Assembly (NCBI GenBank): GCA_002371715.1
Contig: DFGF01000051.1
Location: 20,557-33,066, forward strand
DNA: 12,510 nucleotides
From: Prevotella sp. UBA3757
GTDB lineage: Bacteria; Bacteroidota; Bacteroidia; Bacteroidales; Bacteroidaceae
Reading direction: 5' to 3'
In this document: piece after piece, positions 1 to 6,058 of the stretch
How positions within the stretch are numbered: position 1 is the stretch's first letter
How the letters are laid out: each line of letters starts with the position of its first letter
Position numbers and translations under genes: made by a program
Notes under the pieces: model-generated
The model's database searches: none
What the model was told of the DNA's origin: nothing
What the model saw: only the letters and a program-made list of their open reading frames with translations

Positions 1-401
1 ACAACCTGCCCGTGGGCTACTTCCGTGACCTGCAGATCATCAAGGAGGTCTTCCTGCCTGCCTTCGACGAGCTGAAGGACTGTCTTGATATGACGGCATA
101 CATTATTAATAATATAGAGGTGCGCGAGGACATCCTCGACAATCCGATGTATGACCCCATGTTCTCGGTCGAGGAGGTCAACCGTCTGGCTGCCGAGGGC
201 ATGCCTTTCCGCGATGCCTACAAAAAAGTGGGGCTGGAGATAGAGGCTGGCACCTTCCGTCCCGACAAGGATATCCATCACACCCATGAGGGCAGTATCG
301 GCAACCTGTGTAACGACCGCATCCAGGCCTTGATGGACTCGGTGCTTGAGGGCTTCTCCTTTGGAAAAATGGTTGAGGCAGAGAAAAAGTTGTTGAAATG
401 A
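1..401 (+). CDS. argH: Argininosuccinate lyase, C-terminal part (5' end outside window)
   Basis: The reading frame is open from base 3 to the TGA at 399-401 and gives the last 132 residues of argininosuccinate lyase. This enzyme splits argininosuccinate into arginine and fumarate in the cytoplasm, the last step of arginine synthesis. Recognition rests on overall similarity to Bacteroidetes ArgH C-termini: NLPVGYFRDLQ at the start, then the mainly helical stretch with PAFDELKDCLDMTAYI and the FSVEEVNRLAAEGMPFRDAY segment. The catalytic signature loop (GSxxMPxKxN) lies upstream of the window, so activity cannot be judged. The stop codon overlaps the start of the next gene (ATGA), which suggests translational coupling with the lipoprotein gene. 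The C-terminal HHTHEGSIGNLCN extension also fits Bacteroidetes versions. Confidence 0.93.
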   Translation, partial: NLPVGYFRDLQIIKEVFLPAFDELKDCLDMTAYIINNIEVREDILDNPMYDPMFSVEEVNRLAAEGMPFRDAYKKVGLEIEAGTFRPDKDIHHTHEGSIGNLCNDRIQALMDSVLEGFSFGKMVEAEKKLLK

Positions 402-997
402 ATAAGCCATTCTCGTACCTCTTACTTCTTACCTCTTACCTCTTCCTTCTCTCTGCCTGCCAGGCTGAGAGCGAGTATTCCACGTGGCCGTGCCGCTTTG
501 CCTACGACAACAGCATCCACCAGGATGCCACGCTGGCCTCGGCCATGGATGTCAACGTGCCAGGATTGTTCTGCCTGATAACGGAGTCGGTGCGTGGCGG
601 CGTGAAGTACCTGAACTTCAGGACCAACTACAATACGACCAGCAGTCTGGCCGAGTCGGAGGCCGAGAAGCGGGCGGAATATATTCTGGGCCTGAACAAT
701 GGCATCATTGTCGGGTTCCAGAATTCGCAGCTCGACGAGTTCGGACGTGCCATGTTCGTGGCTTACGACGTGCAGTGCCCGAACTGCGTCCGGCAGTCAG
801 GCAACACATCGAGTCCCAACTACGGTGTCACGATGGACGACAAGGGATTGGCCACCTGCGGCAAGTGTGGGCGTCGCTATAACCTGAATAATGGCGGAAT
901 CGTGCAGAACGGACAGGAGGGCGACACGGGACTTGAGAAGTATGCCGCCGCCACCTCCGGACCCTTTGGCCATGTCAGCGTGTTCCGTCACCGGTAA
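398..997 (+). CDS. Lipoprotein with four-cysteine Rieske-like/zinc-ribbon C-terminal domain
   Basis: A 199-residue protein with a lipoprotein signal peptide: a hydrophobic core at residues 7-18 and lipobox LSAC with the lipidated Cys at 21. It should be an envelope lipoprotein. The C-terminal half carries CPNC (127-130) and CGKC (154-157), followed by GRRYNLNNGGIVQNG and a GLEKYAAA segment. The spacing and the trailing 'aromatic-x-(small turn)-G...L..Y' pattern recall Rieske proteins, but the histidines of the Rieske C-x-H / C-x2-H ligand pairs are absent. A mononuclear Zn or Fe site is therefore more likely than a 2Fe-2S cluster; this is inference. The ATG overlaps the argH stop. The signal-peptide core is encoded by a 7-bp tandem repeat (412-453). 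The 3' end forms one arm of a terminator. No specific function is recognised. Confidence 0.85.
   Translation: MNKPFSYLLLLTSYLFLLSACQAESEYSTWPCRFAYDNSIHQDATLASAMDVNVPGLFCLITESVRGGVKYLNFRTNYNTTSSLAESEAEKRAEYILGLNNGIIVGFQNSQLDEFGRAMFVAYDVQCPNCVRQSGNTSSPNYGVTMDDKGLATCGKCGRRYNLNNGGIVQNGQEGDTGLEKYAAATSGPFGHVSVFRHR
412..453 (+). repeat. Degenerate 7-bp tandem array (CTCTTAC type) inside a signal-peptide coding region
   Basis: Six consecutive 7-bp units read CTCGTAC, CTCTTAC, TTCTTAC, CTCTTAC, CTCTTCC and TTCTCTC. They encode the hydrophobic core of the lipoprotein signal peptide, so the protein shows a 7-residue repeat (SYLLLLT then SYLFLLS). Because 7 is not a multiple of 3, gain or loss of one unit would shift the reading frame. 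Confidence 0.85.
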
Positions 998-1017
998 GCG
1001 CCTGACATGCTTTTTTT
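971..1017 (+). terminator. Rho-independent terminator overlapping the lipoprotein stop codon
   Basis: CATGTCAGCG (971-980) can pair with CGCCTGACATG (999-1009) with one bulged base, and seven T follow at 1011-1017. The TAA stop of the lipoprotein gene (995-997) lies in the 18-nt loop, so the left arm is coding sequence. It would end the argH-lipoprotein transcript before the tRNA gene. Confidence 0.8.
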
Positions 1018-1033
1018 CGTTCCGACCGCAATT

Positions 1034-1061
1034 TTTTCCCTTTTCCCTTTCCGCTTTTCAC
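1034..1061 (+). repeat. Degenerate 7-bp tandem array (TTTTCAC type) upstream of the tRNA-Leu promoter
   Basis: Four consecutive units read TTTTCCC, TTTTCCC, TTTCCGC and TTTTCAC. The array ends 9 nt before the -7 box at 1071 and occupies the place where a -33 TTTG element would be expected. The same unit type and the same 9-nt distance recur on the minus strand at 11840-11867. Confidence 0.8.
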
Positions 1062-1070
1062 TTTTTTTTG

Positions 1071-1078
1071 TATCTTTG
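1071..1078 (+). promoter_or_regulatory. Bacteroidetes-type -7 box (TATCTTTG) for tRNA-Leu
   Basis: TATCTTTG, followed by CA, matches the TAnnTTTG -7 consensus. It lies 25 nt before the mature tRNA. No TTTG -33 element is present at the usual 19-21 nt spacing; the 7-bp array fills that region. It is the only promoter seen before the downstream lipoprotein and pullulanase genes. Confidence 0.75.
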
Positions 1079-1103
1079 CACCCGATTTGGTAATAAGTCT
1101 GCT

Positions 1104-1187
1104 GCCGCGATGGTGGAATGGTAGACACGAGGGACTTAAAATCCCTTGGCTATTGCAGCTGTGCGGGTTCGAGTCCCGCTCGCGGCA
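1104..1187 (+). tRNA. tRNA-Leu (anticodon UAA)
   Basis: A full cloverleaf is visible. The acceptor stem GCCGCGA (1104-1110) pairs perfectly with TCGCGGC (1180-1186), with discriminator A at 1187. The D stem is GTG/CAC (1113-1115/1126-1128). The anticodon stem AGGGA/TCCCT flanks loop CTTAAAA with anticodon TAA at 1137-1139. A 16-nt variable arm (1147-1162) marks a class II leucine tRNA, and the T arm is GCGGG-TTCGAGT-CCCGC. The CCA end is not encoded. The next coding sequence begins about 20 nt downstream, so the tRNA and that mRNA are probably made as one transcript. Confidence 0.97.
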
Positions 1188-1207
1188 CGACAAGCAAGAC
1201 GAGTGTT

Positions 1208-2224
1208 TTGAAAAGGAAAAGTTTTCTGTTCTTTGTCTTTATGTTGCTATTGCTGACAGGCTGCGGGCCTGGTGGCAATCGTTTTCGCCTTGAAGGCCGT
1301 CTGCGCCACATGAATCAAGGCGAGTTCTATGTCTATAGTCCTGACGGTGCCATTAACGGCATTGATACTATCAAGGTGCATGAGGGCCGTTTCGCTTACG
1401 AGGCAGAACTGCACGACGACGCAACCTTCGTCGTCATATTCCCCAATTTCTCTGAGCTGGCTGTTTTCGGCACGCCTGGTAAGGTGGCCACCATCAAGGG
1501 CGACGCCTCCCACATGAAGGAAATCACCGTCGAGGGTACTGACGATAACGAGGAGATGACCAAGATACGCATGGTCATCAACCGACTCACGCCGCCCGAG
1601 ATTCCCAAGGCCGTCGAAGCTTTCATCAGGGAGCACCGCAAGTCGTTGGCCAGTATATACCTGCTGAAACGTTATTTCGTCACCGACCAGCAGCCGGACT
1701 TCCGCAAGGCATCCATACTTAGCCAAATGCTGATGGATGCCAATCCCGATAATGGTCAACTCATACAGCTGACCCAGCATCTGAAACCGCTCAGGGGGGC
1801 CATACAGACAAAGATACCACCGTTTTCAGCCACTGACGTCAAGGGCAAGAAGGTGACGGAGCGCGACCTGGCGGCGAAGGTCAACGTGGTGTCAGTATGG
1901 GCTTCGTGGAATTACCAGAGCACAGATGTCCAACGCCGTCTGAAGGCCAAGAAGAAAACGTATGGTGACAAGCTTGACATTGTCAGCATCTGTCTGGACG
2001 GCAGTCCTGCTGATTGCAAGCGCACGGTGGTCGAGCGCGACTCGCTGCCGTGGCCGACGGTGTGCGACGGACAGTTGTGGCAGTCGCCACTGCTGTCGAA
2101 GTTCGGCTTTGCCAATGTGCCGGCTAACATCATCGCTGACAGTAAGGGTAAAATCTTAGAGCGTGACTTGACGCCTCAGAAGTTGGACGAGAAAATAGAC
2201 AAACTGCTAAAGAACGACAAATAG
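1208..2224 (+). CDS. DUF4369/thioredoxin-fold lipoprotein lacking the CxxC active site
   Basis: An envelope lipoprotein of 338 residues if started at the TTG at 1208. That start gives MKRKSFLFFVFMLLLLTGC, with lysines/arginine ahead of a hydrophobic core and Cys19 in an LTGC lipobox. The in-frame ATG at 1118 lies inside the tRNA and cannot be used; ATG 1241 would leave no positive N-region. The N-terminal part (about 25-115) resembles DUF4369, and the C-terminal part (about 205-335) has a thioredoxin/AhpC-TSA-like fold. At the active-site position the sequence is WASWNYQST (231-239) where relatives have WCxxC, so both redox cysteines are missing (N235, S238). The cis-proline region (NVPANI, P305) is kept. 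It is probably a non-redox scaffold or binding protein. The pullulanase gene starts 2 nt after its stop, which suggests co-transcription. Confidence 0.85.
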   Translation: MKRKSFLFFVFMLLLLTGCGPGGNRFRLEGRLRHMNQGEFYVYSPDGAINGIDTIKVHEGRFAYEAELHDDATFVVIFPNFSELAVFGTPGKVATIKGDASHMKEITVEGTDDNEEMTKIRMVINRLTPPEIPKAVEAFIREHRKSLASIYLLKRYFVTDQQPDFRKASILSQMLMDANPDNGQLIQLTQHLKPLRGAIQTKIPPFSATDVKGKKVTERDLAAKVNVVSVWASWNYQSTDVQRRLKAKKKTYGDKLDIVSICLDGSPADCKRTVVERDSLPWPTVCDGQLWQSPLLSKFGFANVPANIIADSKGKILERDLTPQKLDEKIDKLLKNDK

Positions 2225-2226
2225 CT

Positions 2227-4176
2227 ATGAAGAAACTGTTACTACTTGCACTGACGCTGACCATGTTTACCGCGACTAAAGCCCAAGAGTTTGACTTCAA
2301 CGAGGTGAGCTATTCGCCCGAACAAACCTCCTTCCGCCTTTTTGCTCCGGCTGATGCCAAGAAGGTTGTGGTGCGTATTTACAAGAACGGGCAGGGCGGT
2401 AAGCCCCAGAAGACAGTTCGCATGCAGTATCGCGACGGATTGTGGCGTGCTGACGTAAAGGGCGATTTCCTGAATACCTTCTATACCTTCGACATGGGGC
2501 GTGGCGAGTGCCCTGGCGTTTTTGCCAAGGCCGTAGGTGTCAATGGCCGCCGTGGCGCCATCATCAACATGTTCCAGACATTCCCAGAGGACTGGTGCTG
2601 CGACCAGCATCCTGTCATCAAGTCGCCGGCCGACCTGGTCATCTATGAGCTCCATCATCGCGACTTCTCCATCGCCCGCCCTGGCGCGCAGTATCCTGGA
2701 AAGTTTCTCGCACTGACTGAACCCTGGGCCATCGACCACCTGAAGTCGTTGGGAGTCAACGCCGTTCATATCCTGCCCAGCTATGACTTCGGCTCGGTTG
2801 ATGAGACGCACCTTGACCAATCGCAGTATAACTGGGGCTATGACCCCGTGAACTATAACGTGCCTGATGGCAGCTACGCCACCGATCCTTACGACCCCAT
2901 GTGCCGCATCCGTGAGTTCAAGCAGATGGTGCAGGCGCTCCATAAGGCTGGCATCGCCGTCATCCTCGACGTGGTCTACAACCACACCTACGACATCGAG
3001 CACAGCAATTTCCAGCGTACCTATCCCGACTATTACTACAGGCATAACGCGCCAGGGACTAATGGCCAGACGGCTTACTCCAACGGATCTGGCTGCGGCA
3101 ATGAGACGGCCTCTGAAAAGGCCATGATGCGGCGGTTCATGATTGAGTCGGTGAAGCATTGGTATAATGAATACCGTGTTGACGGCTTCCGCTTCGACTT
3201 GATGGGCTGTCACGACCTGGAGACGATGAATGCCATCCGTGCCGAGCTGAACAAGTTGGACCCGTCTATCGTCATCTATGGCGAGGGGTGGAGCGCAGGA
3301 CCCTGTGCACTGCCCAACAGCCGGCTTGGTATGAAGGCCAACATCGGTCAGATGCCTGGCATAGCGGCCTTTTCCGATGAGTTGCGCGATGCGCTGCGCG
3401 GCCCGTTCAGCGACGATGCCAAGACGGGCTGGCTCGGCGGAACGCCTGATTGTGAGGAGAGCATGAAGTTCGGCATCGTGGGCGGCATCAGCCATCCGCA
3501 GGTGGATATGACGAAGGTGAACTACAGCCAGGCAGCCTGGGCCAGTGAACCCACGCAGATGCTGGCCTACGTCTCTTGCCATGACGATATGTGTCTCGTT
3601 GACCGTCTGAAGGCCAGCGTCCCCTCGCTTCAGAATAGCCAGGGGTCCTTGAGCCAGGAACAGACGGAAGAGTTGATTCGCCTTGACCTGCTGGCCCAGA
3701 CGGTCGTCCTTACGTCGCAGGGCGTCCCCTTCATGCTCAGCGGCGAGGAACTGCTGCGCGACAAGAAGGGCGTCCACAATTCCTTTGAGTCGCCCGACAG
3801 CATCAACCGACTGGACTGGGCAAACCTGGAGAAGTACCCACAGGTCTTCCAATACTATCGCGACCTGATAGCCCTGCGCCACCACCACCCGGCTTTCCGC
3901 CTGGGCGATGCCCATCTGGTACGTAAGCATCTCGAATTCCTGGATGCCCCTGCTGGCGTCGTAGCCTATCGGCTGAAGGATTATGCCGGGCGTGACGACT
4001 GGCGTAACATTATCGTTATTCTTAATGCCAACCGACAGTCAACCACTGTCAATATCCCCAAAGGTATGTATACCGTCGTGTGCAAGGATGGCAAGATTGA
4101 CGAGCAGTCTACAAGCAAGATTTTCGGTCGCCGCGTCACGGTCAGTCCCCAGTCAGCCCTTATCCTGCACGATTAG
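2227..4176 (+). CDS. pulA: Secreted type I pullulanase (GH13)
   Basis: A 649-residue glycoside hydrolase of the alpha-amylase superfamily, expected to cut alpha-1,6 branch links in pullulan, starch or glycogen fragments. The signal peptide (MKKLLLLALTLTMFTATKA, cleavage before Q20) sends it to the periplasm or beyond. An N-terminal CBM48-like beta domain (about 25-115) precedes the catalytic barrel. The barrel shows the pullulanase signature YNWGYDP (201-207), region I DVVYNH (248-253), region II DGFRFD with nucleophile D324, region III YGEGW with acid/base E353, and region IV VSCHD with D453. A C-terminal beta domain follows (about 560-649). All catalytic residues are present and the length is normal for Bacteroidetes type I enzymes. 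It follows the DUF4369 lipoprotein by 2 nt. No SusC/SusD genes are in the window, so the substrate is inferred from the family. Confidence 0.95.
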   Translation: MKKLLLLALTLTMFTATKAQEFDFNEVSYSPEQTSFRLFAPADAKKVVVRIYKNGQGGKPQKTVRMQYRDGLWRADVKGDFLNTFYTFDMGRGECPGVFAKAVGVNGRRGAIINMFQTFPEDWCCDQHPVIKSPADLVIYELHHRDFSIARPGAQYPGKFLALTEPWAIDHLKSLGVNAVHILPSYDFGSVDETHLDQSQYNWGYDPVNYNVPDGSYATDPYDPMCRIREFKQMVQALHKAGIAVILDVVYNHTYDIEHSNFQRTYPDYYYRHNAPGTNGQTAYSNGSGCGNETASEKAMMRRFMIESVKHWYNEYRVDGFRFDLMGCHDLETMNAIRAELNKLDPSIVIYGEGWSAGPCALPNSRLGMKANIGQMPGIAAFSDELRDALRGPFSDDAKTGWLGGTPDCEESMKFGIVGGISHPQVDMTKVNYSQAAWASEPTQMLAYVSCHDDMCLVDRLKASVPSLQNSQGSLSQEQTEELIRLDLLAQTVVLTSQGVPFMLSGEELLRDKKGVHNSFESPDSINRLDWANLEKYPQVFQYYRDLIALRHHHPAFRLGDAHLVRKHLEFLDAPAGVVAYRLKDYAGRDDWRNIIVILNANRQSTTVNIPKGMYTVVCKDGKIDEQSTSKIFGRRVTVSPQSALILHD

Positions 4177-4197
4177 TGCGGAAAAAGAGAGGAATAA

Positions 4198-4229
4198 TTT
4201 GGGAGATTGGTGGAAATTGCTTATCTTTG
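4198..4229 (+). promoter_or_regulatory. Canonical Bacteroidetes promoter for the histidine phosphatase
   Basis: TTTG at 4198-4201, a 20-nt spacer, then TATCTTTG at 4222-4229 followed by CA. Both elements and the spacing match the Bacteroidetes consensus. The start codon at 4255 leaves a short leader of about 20 nt. Confidence 0.85.
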
Positions 4230-4254
4230 CACTCACTAATAGATTCCCATAGAT

Positions 4255-5619
4255 ATGATGAAACGACTGACAGTGATGATGATGGCCGCCGCAACGATAG
4301 GCGCGACGGCCCAGACCGTGTGTGATGACCGCGTACCGCCCTACGACCAGACGGTAGCTGAGGAGTTTGCGGCAAATAAATTCTTGTCCGCCAGCAATTA
4401 TCTGGACTACGACAGGCAGATGACCAGGCAGCCGCTGACCCCCGCGCCAGCAGGCTATACGCCTTTCTATTTGACGCACTATGGGCGCCATGGTTCGCGT
4501 TGGCTCATAGCGAAGGACAGTTATACGAGTGTGATAGAACCTATGCGCAAGGCCCAGAAATATGGTAAGCTGACTGCCAAGGGCGAGGAGGTGTTGGCAC
4601 AATTAGAGGCGTTCTTTCCTACCACCATCGACCGCCTAGGCGACCTGACCACCGTTGGCGAGCGCCAGCATCACGGCATTGGTAAGCGGATGACACAGAA
4701 TTTTCCTGAGATATTCAAGTCGAAGGATGTGACGATTGATGCCCGCTCGACGGTGGTGGTGCGCTGCATCCTATCAATGGTGGCCGAGTGTGAGGAGCTG
4801 ATGGCTGCCAACCCGACGGCACGCATCCATAATGACGTCAGCGAGAGTCTGCAGTACTACCTGAACCAGCCTCGCACAGGCCTAGTGAAAGCCATGGCCG
4901 GCAAGGGGCGCGAGATTCGCAAGCAGCACAATAATCGGCAACAGGCTGACCGCCTGATGCACCTGCTCTTCAACGACCAGCAGTTCGTGAAGGACAGCCT
5001 ACGGGCCGGTTCCATCATGTATAACATGTTTGAGATTGCCACCAATATGCAAAGCCACGACACCAACATTGACCTCTATCCGCTGTTCACCCCTGAGGAG
5101 ATTATTGAGATGTGGCGTACGCGCAACATCGGGTGGTACATCGACTACGGCCCCGCCCCTCAGACGGGCGGCGTGATGCCCTTCTCGCAGAGAAACCTGC
5201 TGCGCAACATCATCGAAACGGCTGATACGGTCAGTCGGACACAAGCGACGTTACGCTTCGGACATGAGGTGTGCGTCATGCCGCTGGCCTGCCTGTTGGA
5301 GCTTGACTCGTGTGGCGCGGCTGTCAGCAATCTCGACGAACTGGAGCATCACTGGCGCAACTACCGCATCTACCCCATGGGTTCCAATATTCAACTCATT
5401 TTCTATCGGCCCGATAATGCGGCCAATGCTGAATGTCCGATGGCCAACAGGCAGGATATACTGGTGAAGGCCCTGCTGAATGAGCAGGAGTGTCTGCTGC
5501 CCATACCTACCACGCAGTATCCTTATTATCGCTGGAGCGAGCTGCGCCGGTACTACCTGGACAAGCTGGAGAGCTTTGACCAGATGGAGCGGGAATACCT
5601 GGAGAAGGAGAAGAACTGA
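4255..5619 (+). CDS. Secreted histidine-type acid phosphatase (MINPP/phytase-like)
   Basis: A 454-residue member of the branched histidine phosphatase clade. It removes phosphate from phosphoesters, possibly inositol phosphates, outside the cytoplasm. The signal peptide is MMKRLTVMMMAAATIGATAQ, with cleavage near A19/Q20; ATG 4258 is an equally possible start. The catalytic motif RHGSR lies at 78-82, with phospho-accepting His79 in YGRHGSRW. An expected second arginine is available in the DARSTVVVRC segment. The late proton-donor motif is RFGHEV (H337-E338), closer to the HAE of MINPP enzymes than to the HD of classic acid phosphatases. No lipobox is present, so a soluble periplasmic enzyme is likely. 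It has its own promoter at 4198-4229 and ends at the terminator at 5667-5702, so it is probably monocistronic. Substrate identity is inference. Confidence 0.88.
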   Translation: MMKRLTVMMMAAATIGATAQTVCDDRVPPYDQTVAEEFAANKFLSASNYLDYDRQMTRQPLTPAPAGYTPFYLTHYGRHGSRWLIAKDSYTSVIEPMRKAQKYGKLTAKGEEVLAQLEAFFPTTIDRLGDLTTVGERQHHGIGKRMTQNFPEIFKSKDVTIDARSTVVVRCILSMVAECEELMAANPTARIHNDVSESLQYYLNQPRTGLVKAMAGKGREIRKQHNNRQQADRLMHLLFNDQQFVKDSLRAGSIMYNMFEIATNMQSHDTNIDLYPLFTPEEIIEMWRTRNIGWYIDYGPAPQTGGVMPFSQRNLLRNIIETADTVSRTQATLRFGHEVCVMPLACLLELDSCGAAVSNLDELEHHWRNYRIYPMGSNIQLIFYRPDNAANAECPMANRQDILVKALLNEQECLLPIPTTQYPYYRWSELRRYYLDKLESFDQMEREYLEKEKN

Positions 5620-5666
5620 CCTCCCACGCCGCCAGCAACGGCACTGGCGCCGACACACAAAAGATA

Positions 5667-5702
5667 ATGGGCACTCCCGCACGGGAGCGCCCATCGCTTT
5701 TT
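5667..5702. terminator. Strong hairpin terminator between phosphatase and ferredoxin genes
   Basis: ATGGGC-A-CTCCC (5667-5678) pairs with GGGAG-C-GCCCAT (5683-5694) with one internal mismatch and a GCAC loop. TTTTT follows at 5698-5702 on the + strand. On the minus strand a shorter T-rich run (TTATCTTTT) follows the same hairpin, so it may also stop the ferredoxin transcript coming the other way. Confidence 0.85.
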
Positions 5703-5725
5703 AACCACATAATTCAGCTTGTTCC

Positions 5726-5893
5726 TTAGGGAAGGCTGATTGCCTCTGACGGACAAACGTCAGCGCATGTGCCGCACTCTGTGCAAACATCGGGGTTGAT
5801 AGAATACTTGTCGCCCTCAGAAATTGCTCCAGCGGGGCACTCGTCGATACATGTACCGCATGCGATGCAGTCGTCACCAATTACATATGCCAT
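5726..5893 (-). CDS. 2[4Fe-4S] ferredoxin
   Basis: A 55-residue protein read on the minus strand from ATG at 5893 to TAA at 5726. It has two classic 4Fe-4S motifs: CIACGTCIDECP (Cys 9, 12, 15, 19) and CTECGTCADVCP (Cys 37, 40, 43, 47). All eight ligands are present and there is almost nothing outside the two cluster-binding halves, as in clostridial-type ferredoxins. It should act as a low-potential electron carrier in the cytoplasm, for instance for pyruvate:ferredoxin oxidoreductase or hydrogenase in an anaerobe; the partner is inference. It is a single gene with its own -7 box at 5942-5949, and it converges with the phosphatase gene over a shared terminator. Confidence 0.96.
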   Translation of the reverse strand: MAYVIGDDCIACGTCIDECPAGAISEGDKYSINPDVCTECGTCADVCPSEAISLP

Positions 5894-5941
5894 AATACTT
5901 GTTACTTTAAATTAGTTAATAAATACTCAATAATTGTGATG

Positions 5942-5949
5942 CAAAGGTA
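5942..5949 (-). promoter_or_regulatory. -7 box (TACCTTTG) for the ferredoxin gene
   Basis: The minus strand reads TACCTTTG followed by CA, matching TAnnTTTG, 49 nt before the ferredoxin ATG. At the expected -33 distance the strand reads TTAG, only a partial match to TTTG. Confidence 0.65.
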
Positions 5950-6058
5950 AGTAATATTTTGAATACTACCTAATTTTAATGGTGTTTTTTTGTCCGTGCG
6001 TGATAATTTATACGTTATCGAAATAATAAAACCATCGTTTTTGCCGTTTAAAGGATAT

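Noticed and set aside
412..453. Possible CRISPR-like repeat array
   Set aside because: Units are 7 bp, contiguous and without spacers, and no cas genes are present anywhere in the window.
484..882. 132-codon + strand frame overlapping the lipoprotein gene
   Set aside because: It is out of frame with the signal peptide and cysteine motifs of the lipoprotein gene and has no domain features of its own.
1118..1207. In-frame ATG upstream of the DUF4369/thioredoxin lipoprotein
   Set aside because: It lies inside the tRNA-Leu gene, and the added residues would sit in front of a clear lipoprotein signal peptide.
2242..3930. 562-codon open frame on the minus strand, antisense to the pullulanase gene
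   Set aside because: The sense frame encodes an intact pullulanase with all catalytic motifs. The antisense product shows no recognisable domain or signal and is explained by the codon pattern of the sense gene.
5629..5650. Small hairpin CGCCAG/CTGGCG after the phosphatase stop
   Set aside because: It is only 6 bp with no T run. The stronger hairpin at 5667-5702 is the terminator.
5990..6058. TTG-started extension of the PorT-like protein
   Set aside because: It adds residues ahead of a good signal peptide; ATG 6059 or 6065 is a better start.
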